From NCBI GenBank assembly GCA_030656145.1, contig JAUSOF010000041.1, positions 1-36,135 on the forward strand: a stretch of 36,135 nt of DNA. Direction: 5' to 3'. How positions within the stretch are numbered: position 1 is the stretch's first letter; each line of letters begins with the position of its first letter. Both the position numbers and the translations under genes were made by a program. Shown piece by piece: positions 1 to 9,867 of this stretch. The DNA is from Pseudomonas sp. GTDB lineage: Bacteria; Pseudomonadota; Gammaproteobacteria; Pseudomonadales; Pseudomonadaceae. The notes beneath the pieces were generated by a model. The model was given only the letters and a program-made list of their open reading frames with translations, ran no database searches and was not told the origin of the DNA.

Positions 1-420
1 ATCACGGGTGCGCATCAGGGCTTCTTTCTTGGTCAGCTTGGTGAAAGTGCCGTCCTGGGACTGAACTTCCAGATCACGCAGACGCTTGATCGAGGCGCGG
101 ATGGTTTTGTAGTTGGTCAGCATGCCGCCCAACCAGCGATGGTCGACGAACGGCGAACCGCAGCGAGCTGCTTCTTGAGCAACGATCTTGCCAGCGGAAC
201 GCTTGGTGCCGACGAACAGGATCTTGTTCTTGCCGGTAGCCAGCTTCTCAACGAACGACAGCGCTTCGTTGAACATTGGCAGGGTTTTTTCAAGGTTGAT
301 GATGTGAATCTTGTTACGCGCGCCGAAAATGTACTTACCCATTTTCGGGTTCCAGTAACGGGTCTGGTGACCGAAGTGCACACCGGCCTTCAGCATATCG
401 CGCATATTGACTTGGGACAT
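1..420 (-). CDS. rpsB: 30S ribosomal protein S2 (N-terminal 140 codons, cut by window edge)
   Basis: Ribosomal protein S2, a component of the small ribosomal subunit. The minus-strand reading frame starts with the ATG at 420-418 and reads [20 protein letters not shown], the classic S2 N-terminus. It continues with the conserved [19 protein letters not shown] and [14 protein letters not shown] stretches. The frame is open to base 1, so about 100 C-terminal residues lie outside the window. An AAGGA ribosome binding site lies just upstream of the start. The gene diverges from map, a common arrangement in gammaproteobacteria, where tsf would normally follow rpsB. Identification is from sequence motifs and is very secure. 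Confidence 0.97.
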   Translation of the reverse strand, partial: MSQVNMRDMLKAGVHFGHQTRYWNPKMGKYIFGARNKIHIINLEKTLPMFNEALSFVEKLATGKNKILFVGTKRSAGKIVAQEAARCGSPFVDHRWLGGMLTNYKTIRASIKRLRDLEVQSQDGTFTKLTKKEALMRTRD

Positions 421-600
421 GATAGTTCCTTGATTAAGTCGGGTTAGGCCTCCACGCATCCCAATCTCCAACCATTCGCACGTGGCGTAAGGCACCCAGG
501 AAATCGTGTCGATGCGTGTGTGGATTAAAGCTTTCAGGCATACAGCCCGCAAAGCGGCGCGTTTTATACCATAAAAGACGGCGGTAAGCTACACACATCA
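421..600 (-). promoter_or_regulatory. rpsB promoter and leader (candidate S2 autoregulatory 5' UTR)
   Basis: On the minus strand a TATAAA hexamer (plus 563-568) about 140 bases before the rpsB start is a plausible -10 box. I see no convincing -35. The long leader fits the known rpsB leaders of gammaproteobacteria, where S2 binds and represses its own mRNA. I have not folded it, so the regulatory role is inference. Confidence 0.35.
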
Positions 601-694
601 AACTGAAAGACAATGCCGCACCGCCGGCAGCTTATGGCTTGCAGCCTGAAGCTGCTAACATAGCTCTCTTTTAAGTCTGTGCCCGAGAACCTAT

Positions 695-1477
695 ATGACC
701 GTCACCATCAAGACGCCCGATGAAATCGAGAAAATGCGAGTAGCCGGCCGCCTGGCTGCCGACGTACTGGAAATGATCGGCGAGCACGTCAAGCCCGGCG
801 TCACTACTGAAGCGCTTGACCGCATCTGCCATGACTACATCGTCAATGTGCAGCAGGCCATCCCAGCCCCACTCAATTACAAAGGCTTCCCCAAGTCGAT
901 CTGCACCTCGATCAATCACGTGGTCTGCCACGGCATCCCCAACGAGAAGCCGCTCAAAGAAGGCGACGTGCTGAACATCGATATCACCGTGATCAAGGAC
1001 GGCTACCACGGCGACACCAGCAAGATGTTCATGGTCGGCAAAGTGCCGGAGTGGGCCGAGCGCCTGGCCAAGATCACCCAGGAGTGCATGTATAAAGGTA
1101 TCGAACTGGTCAAACCCGGCACACGCCTGGGCGATATTGGCGAAGTGATCCAGAAGCACGCAGAAAAAAATGGCTTCTCCGTGGTACGCGAGTACTGCGG
1201 CCACGGCATCGGTGCCGTATTCCACGAAGAACCGCAGGTGCTGCATTACGGCCGCGCCGGCACCGGCATGGAACTCAAGGAAGGCATGACCTTCACCATT
1301 GAGCCCATGATCAACCAGGGCCGAGCGGAAACCCGCCTGCTCGGTGACGGCTGGACCGCGATCACCAAGGACCGCAAGCTCTCGGCACAATGGGAACACA
1401 CCATCCTGGTCACCGCCGACGGCTACGAGATCTTCACCCTGCGCAGCGATGACACCATCCCCCGCACATCGGCCTGA
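695..1477 (+). CDS. map: Methionine aminopeptidase type I
   Basis: Removes the N-terminal methionine from nascent proteins in the cytosol, using a dinuclear metal centre. The 260-aa protein has the usual type Ia length. The expected metal ligands are visible: Asp96 and Asp107 in the NIDITVIKDGYHGDTSKMF segment, His170 in CGHGIG, Glu203 in FTIEPM and Glu234 in QWEHT, with the substrate-side His79 in VVCHGIPN. The ATG at 695 is the first start giving the family N-terminus. The upstream region is weakly purine-rich (CGAGAACC). It diverges from rpsB and precedes glnD, with a 48-bp gap. Confidence 0.97.
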   Translation: MTVTIKTPDEIEKMRVAGRLAADVLEMIGEHVKPGVTTEALDRICHDYIVNVQQAIPAPLNYKGFPKSICTSINHVVCHGIPNEKPLKEGDVLNIDITVIKDGYHGDTSKMFMVGKVPEWAERLAKITQECMYKGIELVKPGTRLGDIGEVIQKHAEKNGFSVVREYCGHGIGAVFHEEPQVLHYGRAGTGMELKEGMTFTIEPMINQGRAETRLLGDGWTAITKDRKLSAQWEHTILVTADGYEIFTLRSDDTIPRTSA

Positions 1478-1525
1478 TTAACCCCGCGCGCACATACCGA
1501 CGCCCACATAAAGGAAGACAGCCGC

Positions 1526-4228
1526 ATGCCGCAGGTAGACCCCGAGCTGTTCGACCGCGGGCAGTTCCAGGCCGAGCTAGCGCTGAAGGCCAGCCCGATT
1601 GCGGCCTTCAAGAAAGCTATTCGCCGCGCTCACGAGGTGCTCGATGCGCGCTTCAAGGCGGGGCGCGAGGTACGCCGCCTGGTCGAGGATCGCGCCTGGT
1701 TCACCGACCAGATCCTGCGCAAAGCCTGGGATCGCCTGGAATGGAGTGAAGACGCCGACATCGCCCTGCTGGCGGTGGGCGGCTATGGCCGGGGCGAGCT
1801 GCACCCTTACTCGGACATCGACCTGCTGATCCTGCTCGACAGCGCTGACCACGAAACCTTCCGCGAGCCGATTGAACGCTTTCTCACCCTGCTCTGGGAC
1901 ATCGGCCTGGAAGTTGGACAAAGCGTGCGCTCGGTCGACGAATGCGCCGAAGAGGCGCGCGCCGACCTGACGGTAGTCACCAATCTGATGGAAAGCCGCA
2001 CCATTGCCGGCCCCGAGCGCCTGCGCCAGCGCATGCAGGACGTTACCAGCACCGCGCAGATGTGGCCGAGCAAGCATTTCTACCTGGCCAAACGCAAAGA
2101 ACAGCGCGCCCGCCACGCCAAGTACAACGACACCGAATACAACCTCGAACCCAACGTCAAAGGCTCGCCCGGCGGCCTGCGCGACATCCAGACCATCCTC
2201 TGGGTCGCCCGCCGGCATTTCGGCACCTTGAATCTGCACGCCATGGTCGGCCAGGGCTTTCTGCTGGAAAGCGAATATGCCCTACTGGTGTCCAGCCAGG
2301 AATTCCTGTGGAAGGTCCGTTACGCGTTGCACATGCTCGCCGGCCGCGCCGAAGATCGCCTGCTGTTCGATCACCAGCGCGAGATCGCCAACCTGCTGGG
2401 CTATGAAGATGGCGACGCCAAACTGGCGATCGAGCGTTTCATGCAGAAGTACTACCGGGTGGTGATGGGCATCGCCGAATTGAGCGACCTGATCAATCAG
2501 CACTTCGAGGAAGAAATCCTTCGCGCTGGCCAAAGTGGCCAGGCGCAGGCGCTGAACAGCCGCTTCCAGTTGCGCGATGGCTATATCGAAGTCACTCACC
2601 CCAATGTCTTCAAACGCACGCCTTTCGCCATCCTGGAAGTCTTCGTACTGATGGCCCAGCACCCCGAGATCAAAGGCGTGTGCGCCGACAGTATTCGTCT
2701 GCTACGCGATCACCGCCACCTGATCGACGACGATTTCCGCAAGGATATTCGCAACACCAGCCTGTTCATCGAGCTGTTCAAGACCCCGCAGGGCATCCAC
2801 CGCAACCTGCGGCGAATGAACCGCTATGGCATCCTGGGCCGCTACCTGCCGGAGTTCGGCCATATTGTCGGGCAGATGCAGCACGACCTCTACCACATCT
2901 ATACGGTCGATGCGCACACCCTCAACCTGATCAAACACCTGCGCAAATTCAAGTGGACCGAACTGGCTGAGAAGTTCCCCCTGGCCAGCCAGCTGATCGA
3001 CAAGCTGCCCAAGCCTGAACTGATCTACCTCGCCGGGCTTTACCATGATATTGGCAAGGGCCGCGGTGGCGACCACTCAGAGCTGGGTGCGGTAGACGCC
3101 GAAGCCTTCTGCGTGCGCCATCAGCTGCCCAACTGGGACAGCAAACTGATCGTCTGGCTGGTGAAGAACCACCTGATGATGTCGACCACCGCCCAACGCA
3201 AGGACTTGTCCGACCCGCAGGTGATCTTCGATTTTGCCCGCCTGGTCGGCGACCAGACGCGCCTGGACTATCTCTACGTGCTGACCGTGGCCGACCTCAC
3301 CGCCACCAACCCCCGCCTGTGGAACTCCTGGCGCGCCAGCCTGCTGCGCCAGCTCTACACCGAAACCAAGCGTGCCCTCAACCGCGGCCTGGAAAACCCG
3401 CTGGACCGCGAAGAGCAGATTCGCCTGACCCAGGGCGCCGCACTGGACATACTGGTGCGCGGCGGCACCGACCCGGACGAGGCCGAGCAGTTGTGGTCGC
3501 AGCTTGGCGACGACTACTTCCTGCGGCACACCGCCGGCGACGTAGCCTGGCATGCCGAAGCCATCCTGCAGCATCCCAACGATGGCAATCCGCTGGTACT
3601 GATCAAGGAGACCACCCAGCGCGAATTCGAGGGCGGCACCCAGATCTTTATTTATGCCGCCGACCAGCACGACTTCTTCGCCGTGACTGTGGCCGCCATG
3701 GCCCAGCTCAACCTGAACATCCATGACGCACGAATCCTCACCTCGACCAGCAAGTTCACCCTCGACACTTATATCGTGCTGGAGGCCGAAGGTGGCTCGA
3801 TTGGCGAAAATCCCGCGCGGATCAAACAAATTCGCCAGGACCTGATCGACGCACTGAAGAACCCCGACGAGTACCCGAACATTATCCAGCGCCGGGTTCC
3901 GCGCCAGCTTAAACACTTTGCTTTCGCGCCGCGGGTGACCATCCACAATGACGCGCAGCGGCCGGTGACCATCCTCGAGTTGACCGCACCCGACCGCCCT
4001 GGCCTGCTGGCCAGAGTTGGGCGAATCTTTCTCGACTTCGACCTGTCACTGCAAAATGCCAAGATCGCCACCCTCGGCGAGCGGGTCGAGGACGTGTTCT
4101 TCGTCACCGACGCCAACAACCAGCCACTGTCCGACCCCGAACTGTGCCGGCGGCTGCAGGAAACCATCATCGAACAGCTCTCGGACGCCAACGGGCAAAC
4201 CACAGAGCCAAGTCGGATAACTATTTGA
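1526..4228 (+). CDS. glnD: Bifunctional [protein-PII] uridylyltransferase / uridylyl-removing enzyme
   Basis: Nitrogen sensor that uridylylates PII proteins when glutamine is low and removes the UMP when glutamine is high. The 900-aa protein shows the full domain order. The nucleotidyltransferase motif [17 protein letters not shown] is at residues 85-101. The HD phosphohydrolase motif [12 protein letters not shown] begins near residue 506 (His507-Asp508). Two C-terminal ACT domains start near residues 705 and 815 (the second has [14 protein letters not shown]). An AGGA ribosome binding site precedes the ATG. It lies between map and dapC on the same strand, an arrangement I recall from other Pseudomonas. 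No truncation is seen. Confidence 0.97.
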   Translation: MPQVDPELFDRGQFQAELALKASPIAAFKKAIRRAHEVLDARFKAGREVRRLVEDRAWFTDQILRKAWDRLEWSEDADIALLAVGGYGRGELHPYSDIDLLILLDSADHETFREPIERFLTLLWDIGLEVGQSVRSVDECAEEARADLTVVTNLMESRTIAGPERLRQRMQDVTSTAQMWPSKHFYLAKRKEQRARHAKYNDTEYNLEPNVKGSPGGLRDIQTILWVARRHFGTLNLHAMVGQGFLLESEYALLVSSQEFLWKVRYALHMLAGRAEDRLLFDHQREIANLLGYEDGDAKLAIERFMQKYYRVVMGIAELSDLINQHFEEEILRAGQSGQAQALNSRFQLRDGYIEVTHPNVFKRTPFAILEVFVLMAQHPEIKGVCADSIRLLRDHRHLIDDDFRKDIRNTSLFIELFKTPQGIHRNLRRMNRYGILGRYLPEFGHIVGQMQHDLYHIYTVDAHTLNLIKHLRKFKWTELAEKFPLASQLIDKLPKPELIYLAGLYHDIGKGRGGDHSELGAVDAEAFCVRHQLPNWDSKLIVWLVKNHLMMSTTAQRKDLSDPQVIFDFARLVGDQTRLDYLYVLTVADLTATNPRLWNSWRASLLRQLYTETKRALNRGLENPLDREEQIRLTQGAALDILVRGGTDPDEAEQLWSQLGDDYFLRHTAGDVAWHAEAILQHPNDGNPLVLIKETTQREFEGGTQIFIYAADQHDFFAVTVAAMAQLNLNIHDARILTSTSKFTLDTYIVLEAEGGSIGENPARIKQIRQDLIDALKNPDEYPNIIQRRVPRQLKHFAFAPRVTIHNDAQRPVTILELTAPDRPGLLARVGRIFLDFDLSLQNAKIATLGERVEDVFFVTDANNQPLSDPELCRRLQETIIEQLSDANGQTTEPSRITI

Positions 4229-4285
4229 TCAAGACAGCGGCAAGCCCCTCGTGCGGCTGCCGCGAGTAGCCCCCAGGACAGACAC

Positions 4286-5482
4286 ATGAACGATGCATTG
4301 AACCAGCTGCAGCCCTACCCCTTCGAGAAGCTCCGCGTTTTGCTGGCTGGCGTTCAGCCACCCGTCGGCATGCCGGCTATTGCCCTGTCGATCGGCGAAC
4401 CCAAGCATCGCTCGCCGGCGTTCGTTGCCGAGGCGCTCAGCGCCAATCTGGAGAAACTGGCGGTCTACCCCAGCACCCTGGGAATACCCGAGCTGCGTGC
4501 AGCGATCGCCAACTGGTGCAGCCGGCGCTTCAATCTGCCGACCGGCATGCTCGACCCCGCGCGCCATGTGCTGCCGGTCAACGGCACGCGCGAGGCGCTG
4601 TTCGCCTTTACCCAGGCCGTGGTGCAACGTGACGTCGGCGGCCTGGTCATCAGCCCCAATCCCTTCTACCAGATCTACGAAGGCGCGGCCCTACTTGCCG
4701 GTGCCCAGCCGCACTACCTGGCGTGCCTGCAAGAGCATGGCTTCAACCCGGATTTCGATGCCGTCAGCGACGACGTCTGGCAGCGCTGCCAGATTCTCTT
4801 CCTCTGCTCACCCGGTAACCCGACCGGTGCGCTGATCCCGCTCGAAACCCTGAAGAAGCTGATCGCCCTGGCTGATAAATTCGACTTCGTGATCGCTGCC
4901 GACGAGTGCTACAGCGAACTGTATTTCGACGAACTGAACCCTCCCGCCGGCCTGCTGACGGCCTGCGCCGAACTCGGCCGCAGCGACTTTGCGCGCTGCG
5001 TGGTGTTCCACAGCCTGTCCAAACGCTCCAACCTGCCGGGCCTGCGCTCGGGCTTTGTCGCCGGCGACGCCGACATTTTGAAATCTTTCCTGCTGTACCG
5101 TACCTACCACGGCTGCGCCATGCCGGTACAAACCCAGCTGGCCAGCATCGCCGCCTGGAACGACGAAGCCCACGTCAAAGCCAACCGCGAGCTGTACCGC
5201 GAGAAGTTCGACGCGGTGCTGGCGATTCTTGAGGGTGTGCTGGACGTGCAGCGTCCGGATGGTGGCTTTTACTTGTGGGCGAAAACGCCGATAGACGATG
5301 AAACATTTACCCGCGAGCTGTTTGCCCGCGAGCATGTCACCGTGGTGCCCGGCTCCTACCTGTCGCGCGCCGTGGACGGCAACAACCCAGGGGCCGGCCG
5401 CGTGCGCATGGCCCTGGTCGCACCACTGGCCGAGTGCGTAACCGCCGCCGAACGTATCCGCGACTTTGTGAAGAGCCTCTGA
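4286..5482 (+). CDS. dapC: Succinyldiaminopimelate transaminase
   Basis: PLP-dependent class I/II aminotransferase, 398 aa. It is expected to convert N-succinyl-2-amino-6-ketopimelate and glutamate to N-succinyl-LL-diaminopimelate in lysine and peptidoglycan precursor synthesis. The PLP-binding lysine is Lys246 in HSLSKRSNLPGLRSG. Other fold type I signatures are LCSPGNPTGALI and ADECYSELYF. Position next to dapD and near dapE supports DapC rather than a generic aminotransferase. The stop codon shares its last base with the start of the next gene (TGATG), implying translational coupling. Confidence 0.93.
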   Translation: MNDALNQLQPYPFEKLRVLLAGVQPPVGMPAIALSIGEPKHRSPAFVAEALSANLEKLAVYPSTLGIPELRAAIANWCSRRFNLPTGMLDPARHVLPVNGTREALFAFTQAVVQRDVGGLVISPNPFYQIYEGAALLAGAQPHYLACLQEHGFNPDFDAVSDDVWQRCQILFLCSPGNPTGALIPLETLKKLIALADKFDFVIAADECYSELYFDELNPPAGLLTACAELGRSDFARCVVFHSLSKRSNLPGLRSGFVAGDADILKSFLLYRTYHGCAMPVQTQLASIAAWNDEAHVKANRELYREKFDAVLAILEGVLDVQRPDGGFYLWAKTPIDDETFTRELFAREHVTVVPGSYLSRAVDGNNPGAGRVRMALVAPLAECVTAAERIRDFVKSL

Positions 5483-5829
5483 TGAGCAAGACCCTGTTTG
5501 GCATAAAAGCCTGCGACACCATGAAGAAAGCCCGTACCTGGCTCGACGAGCACGGGGTAAGCTATGCCTTTCATGATTACAAAACCGCTGGTATCGACCG
5601 TGAGAACCTGGATAAGTGGTGCAACGAGCATGGCTGGGAAATAATTCTCAACCGCGCAGGCACCACGTTCCGCAAACTGGACGAGGCGCAAAAAGCCGAC
5701 CTCGACCAGAACAAGGCGATCGAGCTGATGCTCGCCCAGCCGTCGATGATCAAGCGCCCGGTGCTCGATCTCGGCAACCAGACCCTGGTTGGTTTCAAAC
5801 CCGAGCGCTATGCCGCTGAGCTGGCTTGA
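5482..5829 (+). CDS. ArsC/Spx-family protein of the YffB type
   Basis: A 115-aa thioredoxin-fold protein of the ArsC/Spx/YffB superfamily. The N-terminus MSKTLFGIKACDTMKKARTW carries the single conserved cysteine (Cys11) in the family position. The middle has LNRAGTTFRKL and the C-terminus MIKRPVLDLGN, which match the RP-containing ArsC signature. YffB proteins are thought to act as glutathione-dependent thiol reductases. True arsenate reduction is unlikely in this context, and the in vivo substrate is unknown. It starts on the dapC stop codon and precedes dapD, so it is probably cotranscribed with the dap genes. Confidence 0.85.
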   Translation: MSKTLFGIKACDTMKKARTWLDEHGVSYAFHDYKTAGIDRENLDKWCNEHGWEIILNRAGTTFRKLDEAQKADLDQNKAIELMLAQPSMIKRPVLDLGNQTLVGFKPERYAAELA

Positions 5830-5864
5830 ACAACCCCATTTGAATTCGCGTTAAGGAAAGCAAC

Positions 5865-6899
5865 ATGACCACGTCCCTCTTCAGCCTGGCCTTCGGCGTC
5901 GGCACCCAGAACCGTCAAAGCAATTGGCTGGAAGTGTTCTATGCCCAGCCAATGCTCAACCCTGCGGCCGAACTGGTGGCCAAAGCGGCGGACAAACTTG
6001 GCTACAGCGGCGGCAACCAGGCAATCAGCTTCACCACCCAGCAAGCCGGCGATCTGGCCGAAGCCTTGAAAGCTATCGATACTGTCCAGGCTGCCCTGCT
6101 CACCCGCCTGGCGGAAAGCCATCAGCCACTGGTCGCCACCTTCATCCAAGACGATCTGCCCCTGAGCAGCACCCCTGAGGCCTACCTCAAGCTGCACCTA
6201 CTGTCCCATCGCCTGGTCAAGCCGCACGGCCTGAACCTGACCGGTATTTTCCCGCTGCTGCCCAACGTAGCCTGGACCAGCCAGGGCGCCATCGACCTGG
6301 GCGAACTGCCCGGCCGTCAACTGGAAGCGCGCCTGCGCAGCGAACTGCTGGAAGTCTTCTCGGTAGACAAGTTCCCGAAAATGACCGACTACGTGGTACC
6401 GAGCGGCGTACGCATCGCCGATACCGCGCGCATTCGCCTGGGCGCTTACGTGGGTGAAGGCACCACCGTGATGCACGAAGGTTTCGTCAACTTCAATGCC
6501 GGCACCGCAGGCCCGGGCATGATCGAAGGCCGCGTCTCCGCCGGGGTATTCGTCGGCAAGGGCTCGGACCTGGGCGGCGGCTGCTCGACCATGGGCACCC
6601 TGTCCGGTGGCGGCAACCTGGTGATTTCCGTGGGTGAAGGCTGCCTGATCGGCGCCAACGCCGGCATCGGTATCCCCCTGGGCGACCGCAATACCGTGGA
6701 GTCCGGCCTGTATATCACCGCCGGCACCAAGGTGGCCCTGCTCGACGACAAAGGCGAACTGGTCAAGGTGGTCAAGGCCCGCGAACTGGCTGGCCAGCCT
6801 GACCTGCTGTTCCGCCGCAACTCGCAAACCGGCGCCGTGGAGTGCAAAACCCACAAGTCGGCCATTGAGTTGAACGAAGCGCTGCACGCGCACAATTGA
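5865..6899 (+). CDS. dapD: 2,3,4,5-tetrahydropyridine-2,6-dicarboxylate N-succinyltransferase
   Basis: Transfers a succinyl group from succinyl-CoA to tetrahydrodipicolinate, the committed step of the succinylase branch of diaminopimelate/lysine synthesis. The protein is 344 aa, the longer DapD type of Pseudomonas. The C-terminal half has left-handed beta-helix hexapeptide repeats (for example RIRLGAYVGEGTTVMHEGFV, residues about 190-209, and LGGGCSTMGTLSGGG). The N-terminal about 150 residues form the extra domain. A TAAGGA ribosome binding site sits 7 bases before the ATG. A strong terminator follows directly, ending this transcription unit. Confidence 0.95.
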   Translation: MTTSLFSLAFGVGTQNRQSNWLEVFYAQPMLNPAAELVAKAADKLGYSGGNQAISFTTQQAGDLAEALKAIDTVQAALLTRLAESHQPLVATFIQDDLPLSSTPEAYLKLHLLSHRLVKPHGLNLTGIFPLLPNVAWTSQGAIDLGELPGRQLEARLRSELLEVFSVDKFPKMTDYVVPSGVRIADTARIRLGAYVGEGTTVMHEGFVNFNAGTAGPGMIEGRVSAGVFVGKGSDLGGGCSTMGTLSGGGNLVISVGEGCLIGANAGIGIPLGDRNTVESGLYITAGTKVALLDDKGELVKVVKARELAGQPDLLFRRNSQTGAVECKTHKSAIELNEALHAHN

Positions 6900-6909
6900 T
6901 CCTGGCGAC

Positions 6910-6939
6910 AAACTGCAAGCCGAACGCTTGCAGTTTTGT
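6910..6939 (+). terminator. Rho-independent terminator after dapD
   Basis: A perfect 11-bp stem, AAACTGCAAGC (6910-6920) and GCTTGCAGTTT (6926-6936), with a 5-base loop CGAAC, followed by T-rich bases. It starts 10 bases after the dapD stop and separates dapD from the csdA remnant. Confidence 0.85.
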
Positions 6940-6958
6940 AGGCCTCGATTGCCTATCC

Positions 6959-7108
6959 ATGCCTACCCATTCCCCCTGGCGCGCTGACTTGCCCGGCATT
7001 CTGGCCCTTACGGCCGAAGGCCAGAGCTATCTGGACAGCGCCGCCACCGCACAAAAACTCCAGGCCCTGCTCGATGCCCAGGATCAGGCCCTGGAGCTGC
7101 CGCGATGA
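6959..7108 (+). pseudogene. csdA: csdA remnant: internally deleted cysteine desulfurase
   Basis: A 49-codon frame whose first about 37 residues (MPTHSPWRADLPGI, then AEGQSYLDSAATAQK) match the N-terminus of CsdA-type cysteine desulfurases. The last residues (DQALELPR) look like the C-terminal end of the same protein. About 350 codons are missing, including the PLP lysine and the active-site cysteine, so it cannot be a desulfurase. The frame is still open and its TGA overlaps the csdE ATG (ATGA), as intact csdA would. A 9-bp direct repeat CAGGCCCTG (7061-7069 and 7085-7093) lies at the junction. There is no clear ribosome binding site before the ATG. The match is by memory of the family; an alignment is needed to place the breakpoint. 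Confidence 0.78.
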
Positions 7109-7515
7109 GCCTACCCGTTGCTGCCCAGCAAGCCCTCGCCGCCTTCGGCCAATGCACCGGCTGGGAACAGCGTGCGCGCCTGCTTATGCAGTGGGGCGAG
7201 CGCCTGCCCGGCCTGAGTGAGGAGGAGCGCTGCGCGGCCAATCGCGTACCGGGCTGCGAAAGTCAGGTCTGGCTGGTCGCCGAACACATCAAGCAGTGCT
7301 GGCAGTTTCGCGCAAGCAGCGATGCACGCCTGCTGCGCGGGCTGCTGGCGCTGCTGCTGGCCCGGGTCAACGGCCTGACCTGCGCGGAACTGGCCAATAT
7401 CGACCTGACCGAGTGGCTCGACCAACTGGGCCTGGCGCGTCAGCTCTCGCCCTCGCGCAGCAATGGCCTGAATGCCGTGTTGCTGCGCATGCATGAGCTG
7501 ACCCGTGACGCTTAG
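7105..7515 (+). CDS. csdE: SufE-family sulfur acceptor CsdE
   Basis: A 136-aa SufE/CsdE protein. In the CSD system it accepts persulfide sulfur from the desulfurase CsdA and works with TcdA (CsdL). The acceptor cysteine is Cys51 in RVPGCESQVWL, which fits the family motif, and the C-terminal helices read normally. The ATG overlaps the stop of the csdA remnant, so translation may be coupled to that short frame. Its dedicated desulfurase is missing here, so another desulfurase such as IscS would have to supply sulfur if CsdE is still active. That is inference. Confidence 0.9.
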   Translation: MSLPVAAQQALAAFGQCTGWEQRARLLMQWGERLPGLSEEERCAANRVPGCESQVWLVAEHIKQCWQFRASSDARLLRGLLALLLARVNGLTCAELANIDLTEWLDQLGLARQLSPSRSNGLNAVLLRMHELTRDA

Positions 7516-7644
7516 ATGCCGTAGCAGATCGCGCCTCGCCTACGACCCCGCGCTGTCGTACGGCCTGGGCGCGTAAGGATCAAGACCGCAGGCTGTACGC
7601 ATCAACAACCATCTGCGCGCGGCGCACCCTACCCGGCCCAATCC
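7516..7644. other. Convergent intergenic region csdE/tcdA with repeat-like GC-rich DNA
   Basis: A 129-bp gap between two convergent genes. On the minus strand it contains GTAGGGTGCGCCGCGCGCAG (plus 7614-7633), which resembles an interspersed repeat I have seen downstream of many Pseudomonas genes. No clean T-tailed terminator is visible. Confidence 0.4.
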
Positions 7645-8448
7645 TTATTGGCTTCGCTCGGCCGGCCTGCGCGCGCCGGCCACCAGCTTTTCCACGGTCT
7701 TGGCCACGGCCACCATGCCGAAGCTGGCGGTGACCATCATCGCTGCGCCAAAACCACCGGCGCAATCGAGCTTGACCCCTTCGCCGACAAACCCCTTGTA
7801 CTGGCACACGCTGCCGTCCGGTTTCGGGTAACGCAGCTGCTCGGTGGAAAACACACAGGGCACGCTGTAGTTGCGCCCCGGGGTGCGTGAAAAATTGTAG
7901 TCGCGGCGCAGGGTCGAGCGCACTTTTGAGGCCAACGGATCGTTCCAGGTCTTGTTCAGATCACCGACCTGGATCTGCGTCGGGTCGATCTGCCCGCCGG
8001 CACCGCCAGTGGTGACCACCTGGATCTTGCGCCGCTTGCACCAGGAGATCAGCGCCGCCTTGGCGTTAACGCTGTCGATGCAATCGATCACCGCATCGAG
8101 CTGCTCGGTGATGTACTCGGCCATGGTCTCGCGGGTAACGAAGTCTGCCACCGCGTGGACCACGCAGGCCGGGTTGATCGCACGGATACGCGCCGCCATC
8201 ACCTCGACCTTGGCTTGGCCGACCGTATTGTCCAGCGCCTGGATCTGTCGATTGGTATTACTCACGCAGACATCATCGAGGTCGAACAACGAGATCTCGC
8301 CGACCCCCGAACGCGCCAGCGCCTCGGCCGCCCAGGAACCAACACCGCCGATGCCGACCACCGCGACGTGTGCCGCGGCCAGGCGCCCGGCACCCTCGCG
8401 ACCATACAGGCGGGCGATTCCAGCAAAGCGTTGTTCGTCGATCGTCAT
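7645..8448 (-). CDS. tcdA: tRNA threonylcarbamoyladenosine dehydratase
   Basis: E1-like ThiF/MoeB-fold ATPase (also CsdL/YgdL), which cyclises t6A37 to cyclic ct6A37 in tRNAs that decode ANN codons. The 267-aa protein has the nucleotide-binding glycine motif VGIGGVGSWAAEAL (residues 31-44), followed by FDLDDVCVSNTNRQ and VIDCIDSVNAK. A hydrophobic C-terminal segment (about 235-255) resembles the membrane anchor of the family. The start at 8448 has an AGGTGA ribosome binding site. It faces csdE, its usual partner. In E. coli CsdA/CsdE support TcdA activity, so loss of csdA next door is notable. Confidence 0.94.
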   Translation of the reverse strand: MTIDEQRFAGIARLYGREGAGRLAAAHVAVVGIGGVGSWAAEALARSGVGEISLFDLDDVCVSNTNRQIQALDNTVGQAKVEVMAARIRAINPACVVHAVADFVTRETMAEYITEQLDAVIDCIDSVNAKAALISWCKRRKIQVVTTGGAGGQIDPTQIQVGDLNKTWNDPLASKVRSTLRRDYNFSRTPGRNYSVPCVFSTEQLRYPKPDGSVCQYKGFVGEGVKLDCAGGFGAAMMVTASFGMVAVAKTVEKLVAGARRPAERSQ

Positions 8449-8485
8449 TTCATCACCTCAGCACCCAGAACGCGGGCAGTCGCGC

Positions 8486-8514
8486 ATTATAGAAAGCTCG
8501 CCGGCCGTACCCAA
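8486..8514 (-). promoter_or_regulatory. Sigma-70-type promoter for tcdA
   Basis: On the minus strand TTGGGT (plus 8509-8514) and a perfect TATAAT (plus 8486-8491) are separated by 17 bp, about 38 bp upstream of the tcdA start. The -35 is only a half match. Confidence 0.6.
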
Positions 8515-8712
8515 GCACCGATTAGGCTCAACTACTCAATGAGCTCACTCGGCACCCTCAACGTGCCGCTCGGTAAGATCGGCAGCGGCTGCGCAGCTTT
8601 GCGCATCGACCGTTACTGCGCCGGGTTGCAGCGACGCATAGCCAAACTCAGTAGTTTCGCAGTGGTCTGTTAATATGGCGGCCTTTCCGCTTGACCCCGC
8701 TCTGGAGCCTCA

Positions 8713-9867
8713 ATGACCGCCCCCGTCCTGACCCTGACGCCCACCCTTGAACTCGCCTGCGACCTGATTCGTCGTCCGTCTGTCACCCCGCTCGACGAAG
8801 GCTGTCAGGCGCTGATGATGCGCCGCCTCGCCGCCCTGGGTTTCCAGATTGAAGTCATGCGCATCGAGGAAGTGGATAACTTCTGGGCCAGCCATGGCCA
8901 ACAGGACGGGCCAGTGCTGTGCTTTGCCGGGCATACCGACGTGGTGCCGACCGGGCCGCTGCAGGCCTGGCAGCACCAACCGTTCGACGCCTTGATCGAC
9001 GAACAGGGCATGCTCTGCGGACGTGGTGCCGCCGACATGAAGGGCAGCCTGGCGTCGATGATTATCGCCGTAGAGCGCTTTGTCGCCGAATACCCGCAGC
9101 ACAAGGGCCGCATCGCCTTTCTGATCACCAGTGACGAAGAAGGCCCGGCCCAGCATGGCACCAGGGCCGTGGTCGAGCGCCTGCGCGCTCGCAACGAGCG
9201 CCTGGACTGGTGCATCGTCGGCGAGCCGTCGAGCACCACCCTGGTGGGCGACGTGGTCAAGAACGGCCGCCGCGGCTCCCTTGGCTGCACCCTGACCGTG
9301 CGCGGCAAGCAGGGCCATGTGGCCTATCCGCACCTGGCCAGCAACCCGATTCACCTGGCCTCACCGGCCCTGGCCGAACTGGCCGCCGAGCACTGGGACG
9401 ACGGCAACGCCTTCTTCCCGCCCACCAACTTCCAGATTTCCAACCTCAACGCCGGCACCGGGGCGACCAACGTTATCCCTGGCGAACTGAAAGCGGTCTT
9501 CAACTTCCGCTTCTCCACCGAATCCACGGTCGACGGTCTGCAGCAGCGCGTCGAGGCGATCCTCGGCAAGCACGGCCTGGACTATCACCTGGACTGGGCG
9601 CTGTCCGGCCTGCCGTTTCTTACCGAACCAGGCGCACTGCTCGATGGCGTCGCAGCCAGCATCAAAGCTGTGACCGGCCGTGAAACCAAACCATCGACCA
9701 GCGGCGGCACCTCCGATGGACGCTTTATCGCCACCCTCGGCACCCAAGTCGTCGAACTCGGTCCGGTCAATGCCACCATTCACCAGATCAACGAGCGGGT
9801 ACTGGCCAGTGATCTGGACGTACTGACCGAGATCTACTATCAGACTCTCGTCAAGCTGCTCGCCTGA
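8713..9867 (+). CDS. dapE: Succinyl-diaminopimelate desuccinylase
   Basis: M20 metallopeptidase that hydrolyses N-succinyl-LL-diaminopimelate to succinate and LL-diaminopimelate. The 384-aa protein shows the dizinc site: His74 and Asp76 in [12 protein letters not shown], Asp108 in GRGAADMKG, and the catalytic/ligand pair Glu142-Glu143 in [12 protein letters not shown]. The C-terminal histidine-containing segment ([15 protein letters not shown]) is present. A GGAG ribosome binding site precedes the ATG. An extended -10-like TGTTAATAT (8668-8676) upstream could be its promoter, but I see no good -35. It overlaps the next gene by one base (TGATG). Confidence 0.96.
   Translation: MTAPVLTLTPTLELACDLIRRPSVTPLDEGCQALMMRRLAALGFQIEVMRIEEVDNFWASHGQQDGPVLCFAGHTDVVPTGPLQAWQHQPFDALIDEQGMLCGRGAADMKGSLASMIIAVERFVAEYPQHKGRIAFLITSDEEGPAQHGTRAVVERLRARNERLDWCIVGEPSSTTLVGDVVKNGRRGSLGCTLTVRGKQGHVAYPHLASNPIHLASPALAELAAEHWDDGNAFFPPTNFQISNLNAGTGATNVIPGELKAVFNFRFSTESTVDGLQQRVEAILGKHGLDYHLDWALSGLPFLTEPGALLDGVAASIKAVTGRETKPSTSGGTSDGRFIATLGTQVVELGPVNATIHQINERVLASDLDVLTEIYYQTLVKLLA

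Noticed and set aside
5482..5829. Arsenate reductase of an ars operon
   Set aside because: The gene has only one family cysteine, lies in the dap cluster, and no arsB/arsR is nearby; the YffB type fits better.
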